A DNA stretch of 64,000 nt from the NCBI GenBank assembly GCA_036346225.1, contig JARFIW010001745.1, positions 1 through 64,000 on the forward strand, given 5' to 3'. The position numbers and the translations under genes were made by a program. The stretch is from Platerodrilus igneus. Taxonomy: Eukaryota; Arthropoda; Insecta; Coleoptera; Lycidae. Under the pieces are notes generated by a model that saw only the letters and a list, made by a program, of their open reading frames with translations, had not been told where the DNA came from and made no database searches. This document shows, in pieces, positions 23,722 to 34,318 of this stretch (position 1 is its first letter; each line of letters starts with the position of its first letter).

Positions 23722-24930
23722 AGGTAAAATAAAATTAAATAAAAACCCTTAACCACAAAAAATATTTAAATTACTAGATACGTATTTCGACCACTATGTG
23801 GTCATCATAAAAAAAAGAAAAAAAATTAGCTGTATAATTTACTATATTGTTGCTTTAAACACTATCGAGGATATTCTCCTCACCCGCAGGCTGGTGTTCT
23901 CAACAACAAACAAGTGAATTGTGACATTATAACTTAAATCTACCTAATTTATACTAATTCTAAATCTACTGAAGCGGAACCAGTTTAATCTTGCTTTCTC
24001 ATTGGTTTTGACCAATAGGAAAGCAAAAGATAATCTATTGGCCCTTTATAGGTGTTTAAGAGGGTCCTTTATGTTTAACAATTTTAATTGATTCATAGGC
24101 ATTTAAGGAGGAAACGTTGGAACCGCTTTTAACAATTTAACATTTTCTAGTTTAATGGCTGGTTTCAAATATTGTTTGGCGACCTGAGACCCATATTTAC
24201 CATATTTGAAGTGAGCAATGTGTTCTTTAAATCTTGTTGTTATATTCTTCTTGGTATGAAATATATTTTTAAAACAGGCCCTGCACAACTAATTTCATAA
24301 ATGACTTTTGCAATTTTTTGTCTTTTGGATTACCTAGCAAATCTTTAATTTTATTAGTATTAGTGAAAAATTTTGAAATTACACTGTTTGAATATTTTAT
24401 CAAGACCCTTTGTGGTTTTGTGAAACAAGTTTAACATATTTAACATTATCGTTAGAGGTGGTTGATTGCAAAGTCGTTGATTTACGGATGTTGATCCTAT
24501 TTTTACACTTTCTAAAAATATTATCTATAATATCAAAGAAAACCATTGTAATTCGCTATTTGTTTAATAAGAGCAAATTCCTTATTAAATCTGTTTTTAT
24601 TTAAAAAATTCAATAATCTATTAATTAAAAGTTAAATGAAAACTTATGTTGTATGCTATGATTAGAGGAAGACAAAATAAAGCGATTTACATTGGCTTTT
24701 CTATAAATATCAAATTCTAATTTATTACCATTTCTAATTACTAATGTATCTAAAAGGGTAATTGTCCATTATTCTCTAGTTCATACGTAAATTTTTTTTA
24801 AATTTTGAATTCATTTCTTTAAGAAAATCATCAACATTTGATTTAGAAGTGTCAAAAGCAAAAAATCATCCACGTACCTTAACCATATTCTTGGGAAGTA
24901 TTTGAGTTTTTTTTAACTGAGAATAATGGA
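23722..24930 (-). mobile_element. Penelope-like element, minus-strand copy (5' truncated)
   Basis: Read on the minus strand, the polymerase catalytic box appears as RYVDDF near 24875-24855. A one-base shift follows, then FAFDTSKSNVDDFLKEMNS and LPFLDTLVIRNGNKLEFD. Downstream, 24288-24103 encodes the GIY-YIG-type endonuclease region (KKNITTRFKEHIAHFKYG, then SQVAKQYLKPA), in which the YIG part is degraded to IFHTKK. A hammerhead-like motif follows at 23777-23808. Order and motifs are those of Penelope-like retroelements. Multiple breaks make it inactive. Confidence 0.82.
23777..23808 (-). ncRNA. Hammerhead-ribozyme-like motif of Penelope copy A
   Basis: Minus-strand text is (A)TGATGA, then CCACATAGTGG as stem-loop II, then TCGAAA, then TACGTATC, which fits a very short stem III ending in an AUC cleavage triplet. 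Minimal hammerheads with tiny stem III are established in Penelope-like elements. The leading C of CUGAUGA is A here. Stem I is not evident next to the core because a T-rich run intervenes. Confidence 0.55.
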
Positions 24931-25610
24931 CAATTATTTTGATACAAATATTCAAAATTCATTTCAAAATTGCTTTCACTAATACTAATAAAATTAAAGA
25001 TTTGCTAGGTAATCCAAAAAGACAAGGTGGAAAAATTGCAAAAGTCGGGGATTTATGAAATTAGTTGTGCAGGGCCAGGTGTTTTCAAAAATATATTGGT
25101 CAGACCAAAGGAATATAACAACAAGATTTAAGAAACATTCTCACTTCAAATATGGTAAATATGAAAGGTCTCAGGTCCCAAACATTTATTTGAAAACCAG
25201 TTAAACAAAAATGTTAAATTGTTAAAAAAACGTTTTTCCTTAAATGCCAGAATCAATTAAAATTGTTAAACATAAAGGATCTTAAACACCAAAAGGGCCA
25301 ATAAATATCTGCTTTGCTTTCCCTATTGGTCAACAACCAATGATAAAAAGATTAAACTGGTTCCGCTTATGATTTAGAATTAGTATAAATTAGGTAGATT
25401 TAAGTTATAATGTCACAATTCACTTGTTTGTTGTTGAGAACACCAGCCTGCGGGTGAGGAAAATATCCTCGATAGTGTTTAAAGCAACAATATAGTAAAT
25501 TATACAGCTAATTTTTTCTTTTTTTTTTTCTGCTGATGATAACATAGCGGTCGAAATACGTATCTAGTAATTTAAATATTTTTTGGTTTTTTATTTAATT
25601 TTATTTAAAT
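24930..25610 (+). mobile_element. Penelope-like element, plus-strand copy, 5' truncated
   Basis: This is an inverted, diverged copy of 23722-24400. It covers the end of the reverse transcriptase region, the GIY-YIG region (YIGQTK can be read around 25095-25120 across a frame change) and the 3' end with its hammerhead-like motif at 25533-25564. The two copies meet head to head near 24930. The matching arms extend outward to 23722 and about 25610. Confidence 0.8.
25533..25564 (+). ncRNA. Hammerhead-ribozyme-like motif of Penelope copy B
   Basis: The plus strand reads CTGATGA, a weakened stem II (taacatagcggtc), GAAA, then tacgtatc. CUGAUGA and GAAA boxes are intact here, while stem II is better in the other copy. 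Together the two copies reconstruct the expected core elements. Confidence 0.55.
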
Positions 25611-25734
25611 CGTACAGTGTTCCTATAGATTATTAACAACAAGGAGCTTGGCAAACAAATTTATTGTATTTACTAAAAGTGAGGTTTTAAAATTTACAAT
25701 ACTTCATGAAGTATTTAAGGTCATGAATATGGGA

Positions 25735-25898
25735 TACATTTTGCGTATCGAACATCGATACATATTCTGTTATATGTTTGATATTCGATATTCGATACAT
25801 ATCGATATAGAAATTATCGATATTCGATGCGCAAAATATCGATATTTGATATATTGATACATATCGATATAGAATATGTATCGATATTAGTAGGGTAG
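25735..25898. repeat. ATCGAT-rich repeat abutting the Polinton left end
   Basis: Repeated gatattcgat, catatcgatat and gtatcgat blocks run right up to the first base of the Polinton terminal repeat at 25899. The matching right-hand part is 40053-40195, so the Polinton appears inserted into such a repeat. Confidence 0.75.
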
Positions 25899-28010
25899 CT
25901 AAGCCGGTTTGGCAACAGAGATCCACAGCAAGATATGTATACGCCGGTTCGAGAACAATATGAACAGCTAAGCCGCTTTGGGAAACAAAACGTGCAGCAA
26001 GATATGTATACGCCGCTTTGAGAACAAAATTGTCTTTGTGTGTAAATTTGTTGCGTCGGGGGGTCGTAAGGTCTTTGGGGTGTGCGTTCGGCGGGGTCGT
26101 TAGATTTTGTCGTGGGGTGGTGCGCGTGCGCTGGGGTGGAGATATTTTCTTAAGAAATTTTTTAGCAGCGTTCCCGACGTTAAATATTAAATATTAAATT
26201 TTAAAAAATGTTGTTTGTGTAGAAAATGGAGTTCACGTGTTGGTTCGTATTTTCTGGGGTAGGTTAAGCTAAAAATTAAAACGCCGCGGTGAAGAATTTT
26301 TAATATTAGGCAAACGCGTGCAAGTGGTAAAAGTGTTTTAGCTCTCCTCATAAGCTGCGTTTTGTACGAAGTAGCAAATAAAATTAAGAAAATATACGAA
26401 ATGTTATATGATGAAGGTCAAATTTTAAACGTTTGCAGGTAAAATCTTGTAAAAGAAGTCGTTCACTTCTCCAATTTCAATGTCACGATAAAATACTAAG
26501 AATTTGCATGCAGTCGAATATAACCTCGTGTTTTTATTTGGTAATATATATGTAAATCACGTATTAGACATTGTATATATAAACTCGTTTAATTGCACAA
26601 ACGTGATAAAAATTTATAGGTTATGCAAAAACGTGCATGTAGTGAAGAATTAAGCGGTGATCTTTAGAGCTTCGTCATTGTTTTTATTCTCGTTGCTTTA
26701 GTTAATTAAAGAGAATTTTAGGTTAAACAAAAATAGGAAATGTGGTGAATGACATAATCACTTTCAAAATGATGAATGGGGGGAAGGAGCTTCTAAACGT
26801 GCCCTAAACGGGGCTCTGCCCCATTATTTTTGTATTAAATATCAAAAGAATAGGAGAAATTATTCGACTCGTATTTTATAATGGTTTTAATTTAAAATAT
26901 TGGTGTGTGCCAAAAAAACATGTTAAGACAGGTCACTCGTTATTTTATTCATGATTGCACCACCAAAATAATTTATACAACCACACTGAACTCGTACCCG
27001 GATCTATATAACCTTTAAATGTATGCAAATAATGTCGTTATTTAAAACGTGGTGAAGAATTTGGATGGGGATGTACTCATTCTCAAATGCGGAATAGTAC
27101 TCCATAAGGCGTTCTGAACGGAGGTTTTGCACGCATTAGGTGATTGAATACTTCGGAGATTTTAGGTTAAGCAAAAACGTGCACGTGCTGAAGAATCCCC
27201 AAGATTTTTAAAAAATATTTTTGTATTAAATATATAATTTTAAAAGAAACACACAAAATTTGAATGTTTTATTTATATTAGTTTCACTTACCAGCTTATT
27301 TTAATTACATGCTAATGAGTTCATATATTTTCATACAGTTTGATTGATTCACTGCCGAAACAAAACATTTTTTACACAGCTGACAATACTGGGTGTCGTT
27401 TTTTCAATACAATATCAGTAACTATTTACAATACAGCTGAATACTGAAATGTAAAGTAACTTTCACACATTTACCTACGTGTACTTAAATTTAATTGAAT
27501 TCTAAAAAATATATGCATATCTATGGCAGGCAACCCAGCATACACCAATTATATCTTCTTAGTGTAAAATTTTATTGTTAGGTGAATAAAAATTTAATTA
27601 ATATTTTTTTGTTAAAAGACCGATTTAATTAAACACTATAAAAGATTGTGAATTAATTATTCTAGTTAAATTTTACAGTGCTAGAGACACTAATTATTAT
27701 TAGTACTAGATATAGGTATAACAAAATTTGTATTCCAGATGATAGTATGTTCAAAGGATATTATTATTTAAAAGACTCTGTAAACATGATTAGTGAAATT
27801 ATTAAAGTTAAGGAATGTAAAGCAAAAATTTGTCCATAAAAGCAAATATGTTTTCTAAAAGATATGCATAACTTACGGATCTAAACGTTTCAACATCTCG
27901 CAAACTGATATAAATATTACTTATTTCTTTGCAAAAACGTTCATATAACGCCCTTTAACAACCGCGTTCAGTAAAGTGCATGGTAGTTAATGACCTCGGC
28001 GATTGTGCTA
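25899..28010 (+). repeat. Polinton left terminal inverted arm
   Basis: About 2.1 kb pair with the right arm: 25899-26570 with 39400-40052, 26900-27210 with 36830-37110, and about 27965-28005 with 36580-36605. The outermost part carries a tandem duplication of about 68 bp (gctaagccg at 25899 and 25967, each followed by a gcaagatatgtatacgcc block). A motif resembling gcaaaaacgtgca..gtgaagaat recurs near 26290, 26630, 27050 and 27180. I see no coding frame. Confidence 0.85.
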
Positions 28011-28521
28011 TTTATAGTATAATTATGACAACATATCCCCATATGTAAATTATATGGTTCTGGTTTATACCTAAAACAACTATTTTGCATTATATTTTGT
28101 TGATCCTGGCAGAATAAATTACAAGTATAGCTACATTGTCAATACATTTTATTTTCAAACTCGTTTTAATTATTGTAGAATTTAGTGCTTATAAATAACC
28201 TACTTTAATTCAATAAGTTATTCTCGTTATATTTCAAATCATTTTAATAGAATTACGCAATGTTAAGTCGTTATTAAAAATTAATTTAAACAGAGTTTTT
28301 ATTGTTATCGCCGTCTGTTGAAGAATCGTAGCAGAATCTGAACTATATCCTTTTACAAAGCATGTATTCAAGATCACATTTAGTTAGTTTCAAAAACTTT
28401 TATCATTGTATACGACTTGTTTTAACTTGCAAGGTATCAATGACCGAATCAACATTACCACCCGAACATGGTTGACAACTTTAAATTTTATTTTCCTATT
28501 ACTTTCAAGGTATTAAACATT

Positions 28522-28524
<3 letters not shown>

Positions 28525-28579
<55 letters not shown>
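28525..28579. repeat. (TA)n microsatellite
   Basis: An uninterrupted TA run of about 55 bases between the left arm and the internal genes of the Polinton. Confidence 0.95.
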
Positions 28580-28581
<2 letters not shown>

Positions 28582-28655
28582 TTTATCGACATCAGGCAAC
28601 CTTTTTCTTAATCTTCGTTGGGAATTAAACACTCATAGTTTTAAAATCATCTTTC

Positions 28656-28690
28656 TTTACGTTTCGATCCATGACCTAGGATCGTTGTCA
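28656..28690 (-). other. Penelope-type end motif inside the Polinton
   Basis: On the minus strand GACAACGATCCTAGG is followed by TCATGGATCGAAACGTAAAG. The ATCC/GGAT stem and the GAAACGT tail resemble the terminal hammerhead-like region of some Penelope-like elements. The same motif occurs at 11299-11330, and both are followed on the plus strand by a ggagtattt block. It probably marks a small nested fragment. Confidence 0.35.
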
Positions 28691-28863
28691 AAATTGTCAA
28701 AACCACAACAATCATACAGGGAGTATTTATCAGGCAACAATTTCTCGCATGGCTATGACAGCTTTTTGTGCTGTATGTAGAGTAATGATTAACGTTATGC
28801 TCTTTCGCTGACCAATGATACATCCATTGATGTAATGGACATGCTGTTTAATCAACAGAGTAG

Positions 28864-29309
28864 GTGGATCAATTTGTATCAAACTTCATTGATGCTTGCA
28901 ACGGCAAAACAGAGTTAAAATGTCATCAGGTGCGCGGTGTACTAGACGCAATAGAGAGTAATTATAGTTTGAGCGATGTATATTTCCTTGAAGAATTACT
29001 AACCAACCGAGCTGTATTGAGTACGAAGGCATATCCTATCATGAATATAAATGCAACTATAAATCACTGGTCACAGCGATTGACGATATGATTGTAGATG
29101 TTGTATATTTCGCACAACCTATGGTATTAGAAAGTATTGAAGTTAATTTTAAAGTATAAGGTAAATTATAAGTACCAACCTAATGTAGTTGGCCCTCATA
29201 GAACAACATATAACTGGCTCCTCAAGAATTTGGCAATGGAGGGCTCAAAACAGCAACCAGGATGGACGTGGGTCCGGATTCGGGAAAATGGCCATCAAAT
29301 AGTATAGAT
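28864..29309 (+). CDS. Unrecognised Polinton-internal ORFs
   Basis: Frame 28864-29091 encodes 75 residues starting MDQFVSNFIDACNGKTELK. A second frame at about 29155-29309 contains TTYNWLLKNLAMEGSKQQPG and WTWVRIRENGH. Both lie on the left side of the element, where other Polintons may carry extra genes. I know no homologue. The second piece looks like genuine protein sequence (W-rich, no low complexity). They could be parts of one broken gene. Confidence 0.35.
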
Positions 29310-29703
29310 GATTATAAAAAGTGTATATGCTATTAAAGTTATTGTTTTAGTTTAATACTATTTTTGTATGTAAATCATGCCATCTTGGTAATCCTACCTG
29401 ATGCGCTATAGATAGCACTTATTAGATATAATGGAGGATGCTATTGTACGTTCGCATACCTTTTACAATAAATATATATACCTCGAGTGTTGGTCAAGTA
29501 CGGGGAGAAATTGTTAGCTGAGAAGGTAATGTGTTTTACCTGCTTGTTATTTACACATATTCACGGACATCGAAATACTCAAGTTCAACCAAAACAGCGA
29601 AAATCAACCTACATCAACGTTTTGCGCTTCGGGCATGAGGAATTATAAACAACTTTCTTGACGTAGAACTAGTGTAGTAATTAGTAGTACATAGATGTAA
29701 TTT

Positions 29704-29727
29704 GTGTGTGTGTGTGTGTGTGTGTGT
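29704..29727. repeat. (GT)n microsatellite
   Basis: About 12 GT units between the left-side ORFs and the integrase gene. A second (GT)n run is at 30739-30762, just upstream of the integrase start. Confidence 0.9.
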
Positions 29728-29880
29728 CGCTATAATAAATCATATAACAGTAAAAATTTTTATTGATGAATGACATATGATGGTAAACAAACACGTAACA
29801 GCAAATCTACAAAATATGATTTTGGATATCCAACTATTATGGCTAGAATCTAAATTTAACCATTTCACATATACTTGATT

Positions 29881-30728
29881 TTAACTCTTCAATACTTTTT
29901 CCACTAAATATACATCCGGATAGTGTGTTCGTTGAAGTTCTTCTGCATAGAAGCCGCCTAATATTGGTTGTCCTCGACTATCGCGCAATAGGTACGTTAA
30001 AGGATTAGTCAAATGCACTTTGTACACCGTAAAAATTTCGTTAGACCAATTTGGTGTGTATCCCTTGGTAAATTGACTTTATGTTTACTAATGCGAACAT
30101 GATCCCCAACAGAAAATTTTTACTCTTTAAGTTAACTGTTTTGATCGTACTGTACACTGTATTGAAAAGTTTGCGTTCATTGCGTTTTGACACATCTACA
30201 GGTCGCATGCCGATTGTTCGATGTTTGGTGTTGTTATATGCAGTCACGAGTGAGGATAGTATATTCAGCCATCGATACGAACCATTCAAACTAAATTGTT
30301 TCCACATTTTGACTTTAAGGTACGATTAACGCGTTCTACTACGCAAGCTTTTTATTGCTGTACACACTATAATGTGTAATCTCATATTTTTCCATTAAAG
30401 CCTTAAATGTTGAATTATAAAATTCTTTTCCCAAATCCGTTTGAATGTACCGTGGAATACGATGGTCTTTGTTGAAAATTGATTGAAAAGCGTTTGAAAC
30501 AGCCTTACCCGTCTTGCGCTTAACCGGTACGGCCCATAAGTATTTAGAAAATACATCGATAACAACTAGAATGTATCTAAATCCTTTATTCATCTTTGCA
30601 TATGGGATCATTTCCACCAAATCGGCTTGAAACAGCTCGTTTAATCCTTTTGTGATTACATGTCTTCTAGGAAAGTTAATGCGAGCAGGCTTATGTAACT
30701 CGTGGACGATTTGCTCCTTTACAGACAT
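29881..30728 (-). pseudogene. Polinton integrase (retroviral-type), frameshifted
   Basis: The start is at 30728 (MSVKEQIVHELHKPARINFP). The catalytic core shows the first Asp in LFQADLVEMIPY and the second in YIQTDLGKEFYN. The third, a Glu in VVERVNRTLK near 30330, falls after a one-base shift that puts a stop after SNKKLA. A second shift near 30305 leads to MWKQFSLNGS, and the conserved AYNNTKHRTIG segment follows. Another frame change near 30045 leads into the chromodomain-like C-terminus (EELQRTHYPDVYLVEKV) and a stop at 29881-29883. The family inserts the element's DNA; at least three breaks disable this copy. Confidence 0.9.
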
Positions 30729-30772
30729 ATTGCTAATATGTGTGTGTGTGTGTGTGTGTGTATGGTTGACGG

Positions 30773-31200
30773 CTATATGCGTGCGTTTTTAAGTTTCTCT
30801 TGCAACTGTTGAATATCTGCTTGAATTCGTGCAATGTCTATTCTAAATTGTGCTTTCACTTGTTGAATAGCAGCGTCTAATGTCTTATATATGCTATTCA
30901 TAGAATCATCTATCCGTTTGGTTACGATTTGTGCAACATTAGCGTTCACAGTGGCTGGAACAAGGTTACGCATCATCTCTTCAAAATGGTTAAAGTCTGA
31001 TCTTGTAACATACTCGCTCGAGAATTGTGTTATCATACTGTTTGTTGTCTCCTTCACAAGCGTGTCTATATACTGCTGAATAGTGGAACCACTTCCAAGC
31101 GTTGGTTCGCCCTCTTGCTGGTGTAGCGTTGCTAACCGCGATTCTAAGTACGCTTTCGTGACTGCATCATCATCTTCTTGTGGTGTAGCGACGCGCGCTT
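30773..31200 (-). CDS. Polinton coiled-coil ORF, unnamed
   Basis: An open frame of about 140 residues ending KLKNARI at 30773. A long helical, coiled-coil-prone stretch (IDDSMNSIYKTLDAAIQQVK, then a segment with IARIQADIQQL) follows a region with YVTRSDFNHFEEMMRNLVP. The upstream limit is uncertain, because a TAA lies just before ARVATPQEDDDAV near 31200. The position after the DUF8207-like gene on the same strand suggests a co-expressed accessory or structural protein. Function unknown. Confidence 0.55.
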
Positions 31201-31315
31201 ATCTCATGTTGTCAAAATCGTAGTAATCATCATAAGAAATATATGAAGCACAGTCAGACGCATGCCCAAACTTGTCGATAACCATCGTGATAATGAATAA
31301 CAAGTCGCACAATCT

Positions 31316-31890
31316 ACGCTATTATACGCAATTCGCGTAATTCTTCCATAATCGATGTAATTTCGTTTTGTGACCGGTGTTACCTGCATCTTGCGAGGCG
31401 ACCAGAAGCTTGAGCCGTTCGCACAGTTCGTTGGGATCATCAAAGTATACATACTCTAGTGGCTTCTCGTTATAATCCATGAGTAGACCACGACCACTGG
31501 GTTTATAGTTTGCTGTCGTAAGCTATACATTGCATTACTTTTTTAATGTCCGCATAATCGTTAATTTCTTTAAGTGAGAATTTACCCAAAGGATTGAGAA
31601 GGAACAGTTGCTCGTACAACCCTTTGCTACCGTTGTAGCAAAATCGTTCTACACACCTTTTCACCAATCCCGAAGATAATGTCCGAATCACCAATCATTA
31701 ATTTTCCTGTCTCCGGATTAAAACGTACTTTATCCCTGCGCAAGTGCTCCGTGTCATTGTTATAAATACCAGTAAAGTTGGAAAACAGATTATCGACATA
31801 GTATCTTACCGATGGTAAGAATCGTTGTAAGTAGGTCTGATGTTCTTCGCTGTTTAGGTACCGTTCGTACTCTGTACCAGAACCCATACC
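31316..31890 (-). pseudogene. Polinton DUF8207-like protein, split
   Basis: Three minus-strand frames align as one protein: 31887-31680 (ERYLNSEEHQTYLQRFLPS and GKLMIGDSDIIFGI), 31694-31503 (GSKGLYEQLFLLNPLGKF, then SLKEINDYADIKKV) and 31500-31316 (MDYNEKPLEYVYFDDPNEL). The 'nodule' order of an MIGDS motif, G-L-(W/Y)E and a DY-x-IK segment is typical of a Polinton-associated protein family usually annotated DUF8207 (named from memory). Two frame changes break it. Its start runs directly out of the ATPase C-terminus, suggesting an intergenic deletion. Confidence 0.65.
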
Positions 31891-32496
31891 GATCTCGCCA
31901 GCATACGCCGCACAATTCTTTAAACCGGTTAAACGACATATCCGTGTTTACATGGTCAGCGTATACGTGTTTTAAATTGAGTTCGTCTTGTTTGAATAGC
32001 ACTAGGACATTAGCATTGTCTCTAATCAATTGTTTAGGTATTTTGGAATAGGTCTGACATAGGTAAAACAATCAATGGCCTTATGTCGACCTAAAGAAAA
32101 ATATTCTCGCATTACATTTTGTTTATCGCACGACACGTCATCGAAAATAAATATCGAATTAGGTTTTGCATCCGCTGGAGTAACAATTGCATCCCATTTG
32201 TTAAACGCAAAATATCCTATTTCTTTTATTGGTTGTAATAACCTCTCTAGGTACTGATACTTTGGTTGATACAAGGATTTTGAGTAGAGATAAACGTTTT
32301 CAAAGCGTACACCATTCGGATGTTTCAAGAGACCGATGACTACATTAGTTTTACCACAATTGGATGGACCTGTAATGATACACCGTATTGTTGATGGTAA
32401 TAGTAGTCCATGCTTTTGCACGTTAGTGTTGTTGCTGCAGTTGTGGTCCGTAATTGGCAACGCCAATTGTTGCTTTACCAGACGCATTCTATCCAT
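31860..32496 (-). pseudogene. Polinton packaging ATPase (FtsK/HerA, A32-like), frameshifted
   Basis: The start is at 32496. The Walker A loop reads CIITGPSNCGKTNVVIGL (about 32380-32330) and the Walker B-like strand reads SIFIFDDVSC (about 32150-32120). A conserved block follows with REYFSLGRHKAIDCFTYV. The frame shifts near 32060, after which YLCQTYSKIPKQLIRDNANV and FKRLELNLKHV-like text (actual LFKQDELNLKHVYADH) and FNRFKELCGVCW complete the domain. The family pumps genomes into capsids. The end after RYGFW is abnormal and joins the DUF8207-like frame. Confidence 0.9.
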
Positions 32497-32589
32497 ATAC
32501 TAAAACGTAATTGCAGTATGGTAAGCATTTAAGCGAGTAATTCTACACGCATGACCAGTCTCCTTTAAACCTTTCGACTGACAAGATTA

Positions 32590-33425
32590 ATGAAATCCTA
32601 TCGTGGCTACGGGTTACTCAATAGTGCTATCAATCGTTTACCGGTAGAATTACATTTACCAGGCTATCGCTTCTGTGGACCGGGTACTAAGCTTCAGAAA
32701 CGCCTCGAGCGTGGTGATATAGGTCGTAATCCCTTAGACGAAGCCTGCAAACCACACGACATCGCCTACGATCTTTCTACAGACTTAACAACCCGACACC
32801 AAGCTGATCGACGTCTTGCCGAAACAGCACAAAAACGTCGTACTGCACCCGACGCTTCGTTAGGTGAAAAACTTGCTGCGTTTGCTGTTGGTTCTGCAAT
32901 GAATGCCAAAGTTAAATTTGGTATGGGTTGTCGCAAGAAAACGATAAGGTGTAAAGGAAAACGACGTGGTCAGCGTCTACGTACAGGAAGTGGTATACCA
33001 TTCAAGCGTTTAATTCGCACCATTTGGGAACGCATTAAAACGTTCGTCCGACCGATCTTATTAAAACTGCTAAACTTGCAGTGGCACCGATTAAAGATAT
33101 AACAGATGAAATTCGTGGCATCCCACGTGTAATCCCTGTACCCAAAACTGGTGGTTTCCTACCTTTGATACCTATTTTGCAGCCCTTTCCGCAATTGGAG
33201 CGTTGTCGGGTGGAGCAGCTGGGATTGCAAAAGCTGTCAACGATGCTAAACTTGGACAACAACAATTAGATGAAGCGAAACGACATAATATGGCACAAGA
33301 GGCAGTGACACTTGGAAAGGGTCTCTATTTGAAACCTTATCGCCGTGGACATGGACTGTACCTAAAGCCTTTTCTTACACACGGGCAAGGTTTGCGTAAA
33401 CAAAGACAAAAAAAATCCCAACTAC
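32590..33425 (+). pseudogene. Polinton PLA2-type minor capsid protein, frameshifted
   Basis: The start is at 32590 (MKSYRGYGLLNSAINRLP). A phospholipase A2 domain like that of parvovirus VP1 is clear: YRFCGPGTKLQKRL is the calcium-loop type motif and DEACKPHDIAYD contains the catalytic HD pair. A basic region follows (GCRKKTIRCKGKRRGQR). After frame changes near 33085 and 33200 come a hydrophobic, glycine-rich segment (ALSAIGALSGGAAGIAKAV) and the repeated tail LGKGLYLKPYRRGHGLYLKP. This protein class is thought to help membrane penetration. It is broken here. Confidence 0.85.
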
Positions 33426-33464
33426 GAATACGACTAGTTGTTAGTTTATCGTCAACCACCGAAC

Positions 33465-34164
33465 ATGTACACATTTACTTTAACTGGAACTGAATCTACG
33501 CTCACCGCAATCATCAACCCACCAATTGTTCTCGATGATGACCATGAATACGTTATTGGTCTTACAAACTTTGATACATATTTTTCAATTCCCAATGTAA
33601 CGGAAGCGAACAATAAATTTTACATTGATGACATCGTGCTTACTTTACCAGAAGGAACTTATGAAGTGGCAGATATTAATAAGTTCGTACGACGTAATCT
33701 GAACGATCCCCGTGAACGCACTTCATCCAAACGTTATCTTATTGATATTCGAGCCAATAATAACAGTTTACATACAGAAATCAAAGCATCAGGTATAGTG
33801 GATTTTACACAACCAAATTCACTTGCTTCGTTGCTGGGTTTTGAGAAACGTAAACCACCAGCTCTCACTACTGCTATTTCGGACCATCCGGCACAAGTCT
33901 TTCCAATCAATTCAATATGTATTGAATGTAATCTTGTGGTCGGATCGTATCGGAATAAGCAAACCTGTACACATTTTGCATCAATTCTTTCCTGCAGTTG
34001 CTGCAGGGTACAAGATTATTGAAAACCCCGTAAACGTCACCTATATGCCACTTAATACACGAATCATCGATCGCATCATTGTTAAAATAGTTGATCAAAA
34101 CGGTAATCTCATCACTTTTCGTCGGGAAACCATCACGATTAGACTTTATCTAAAGCGTCTTTAA
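33465..34164 (+). pseudogene. Polinton penton-like minor capsid protein, frameshifted
   Basis: The ATG at 33465 (MYTFTLTGTESTLTAIIN) starts a protein rich in beta-strand-like segments with EYVIGLTNFDTYFSIPNV, VADINKFVRRNL and SLASLLGFEKR, the pattern of the single-jelly-roll penton protein of Polintons and adintoviruses. A frame change near 33940-33990 moves the end into the frame that finishes NVTYMPLNTRIIDRI and IRLYLKRL at 34164. It is followed four bases later by the next ORF, as in intact relatives. Confidence 0.8.
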
Positions 34165-34167
34165 ACA

Positions 34168-34317
34168 ATGGTTTTGCGCTATGAGCATAAACCACCAAAA
34201 CCTATTAATAGACGCATTGTCAGCACCTTTACCAGTTACAAGACACCAGTGCACCGATTAACACCGGAAAACGTTAAATTTCTGCAAACATTAGGACTCA
34301 AAGTGCTACATAGTTAA
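34168..34317 (+). CDS. Polinton small ORF between penton and major capsid genes
   Basis: An intact 49-residue frame (ATG 34168, stop 34315-34317) starting MVLRYEHKPPKPINRR and ending LTPENVKFLQTLGLKVLHS. Small basic proteins with a similar FL-x-x-LGL end occur between these two genes in other Polintons, as far as I recall. The spacing to both neighbours is under five bases. It is the only capsid-block gene here without a visible break. Confidence 0.6.
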   Translation: MVLRYEHKPPKPINRRIVSTFTSYKTPVHRLTPENVKFLQTLGLKVLHS

Positions 34318-34318
34318 A

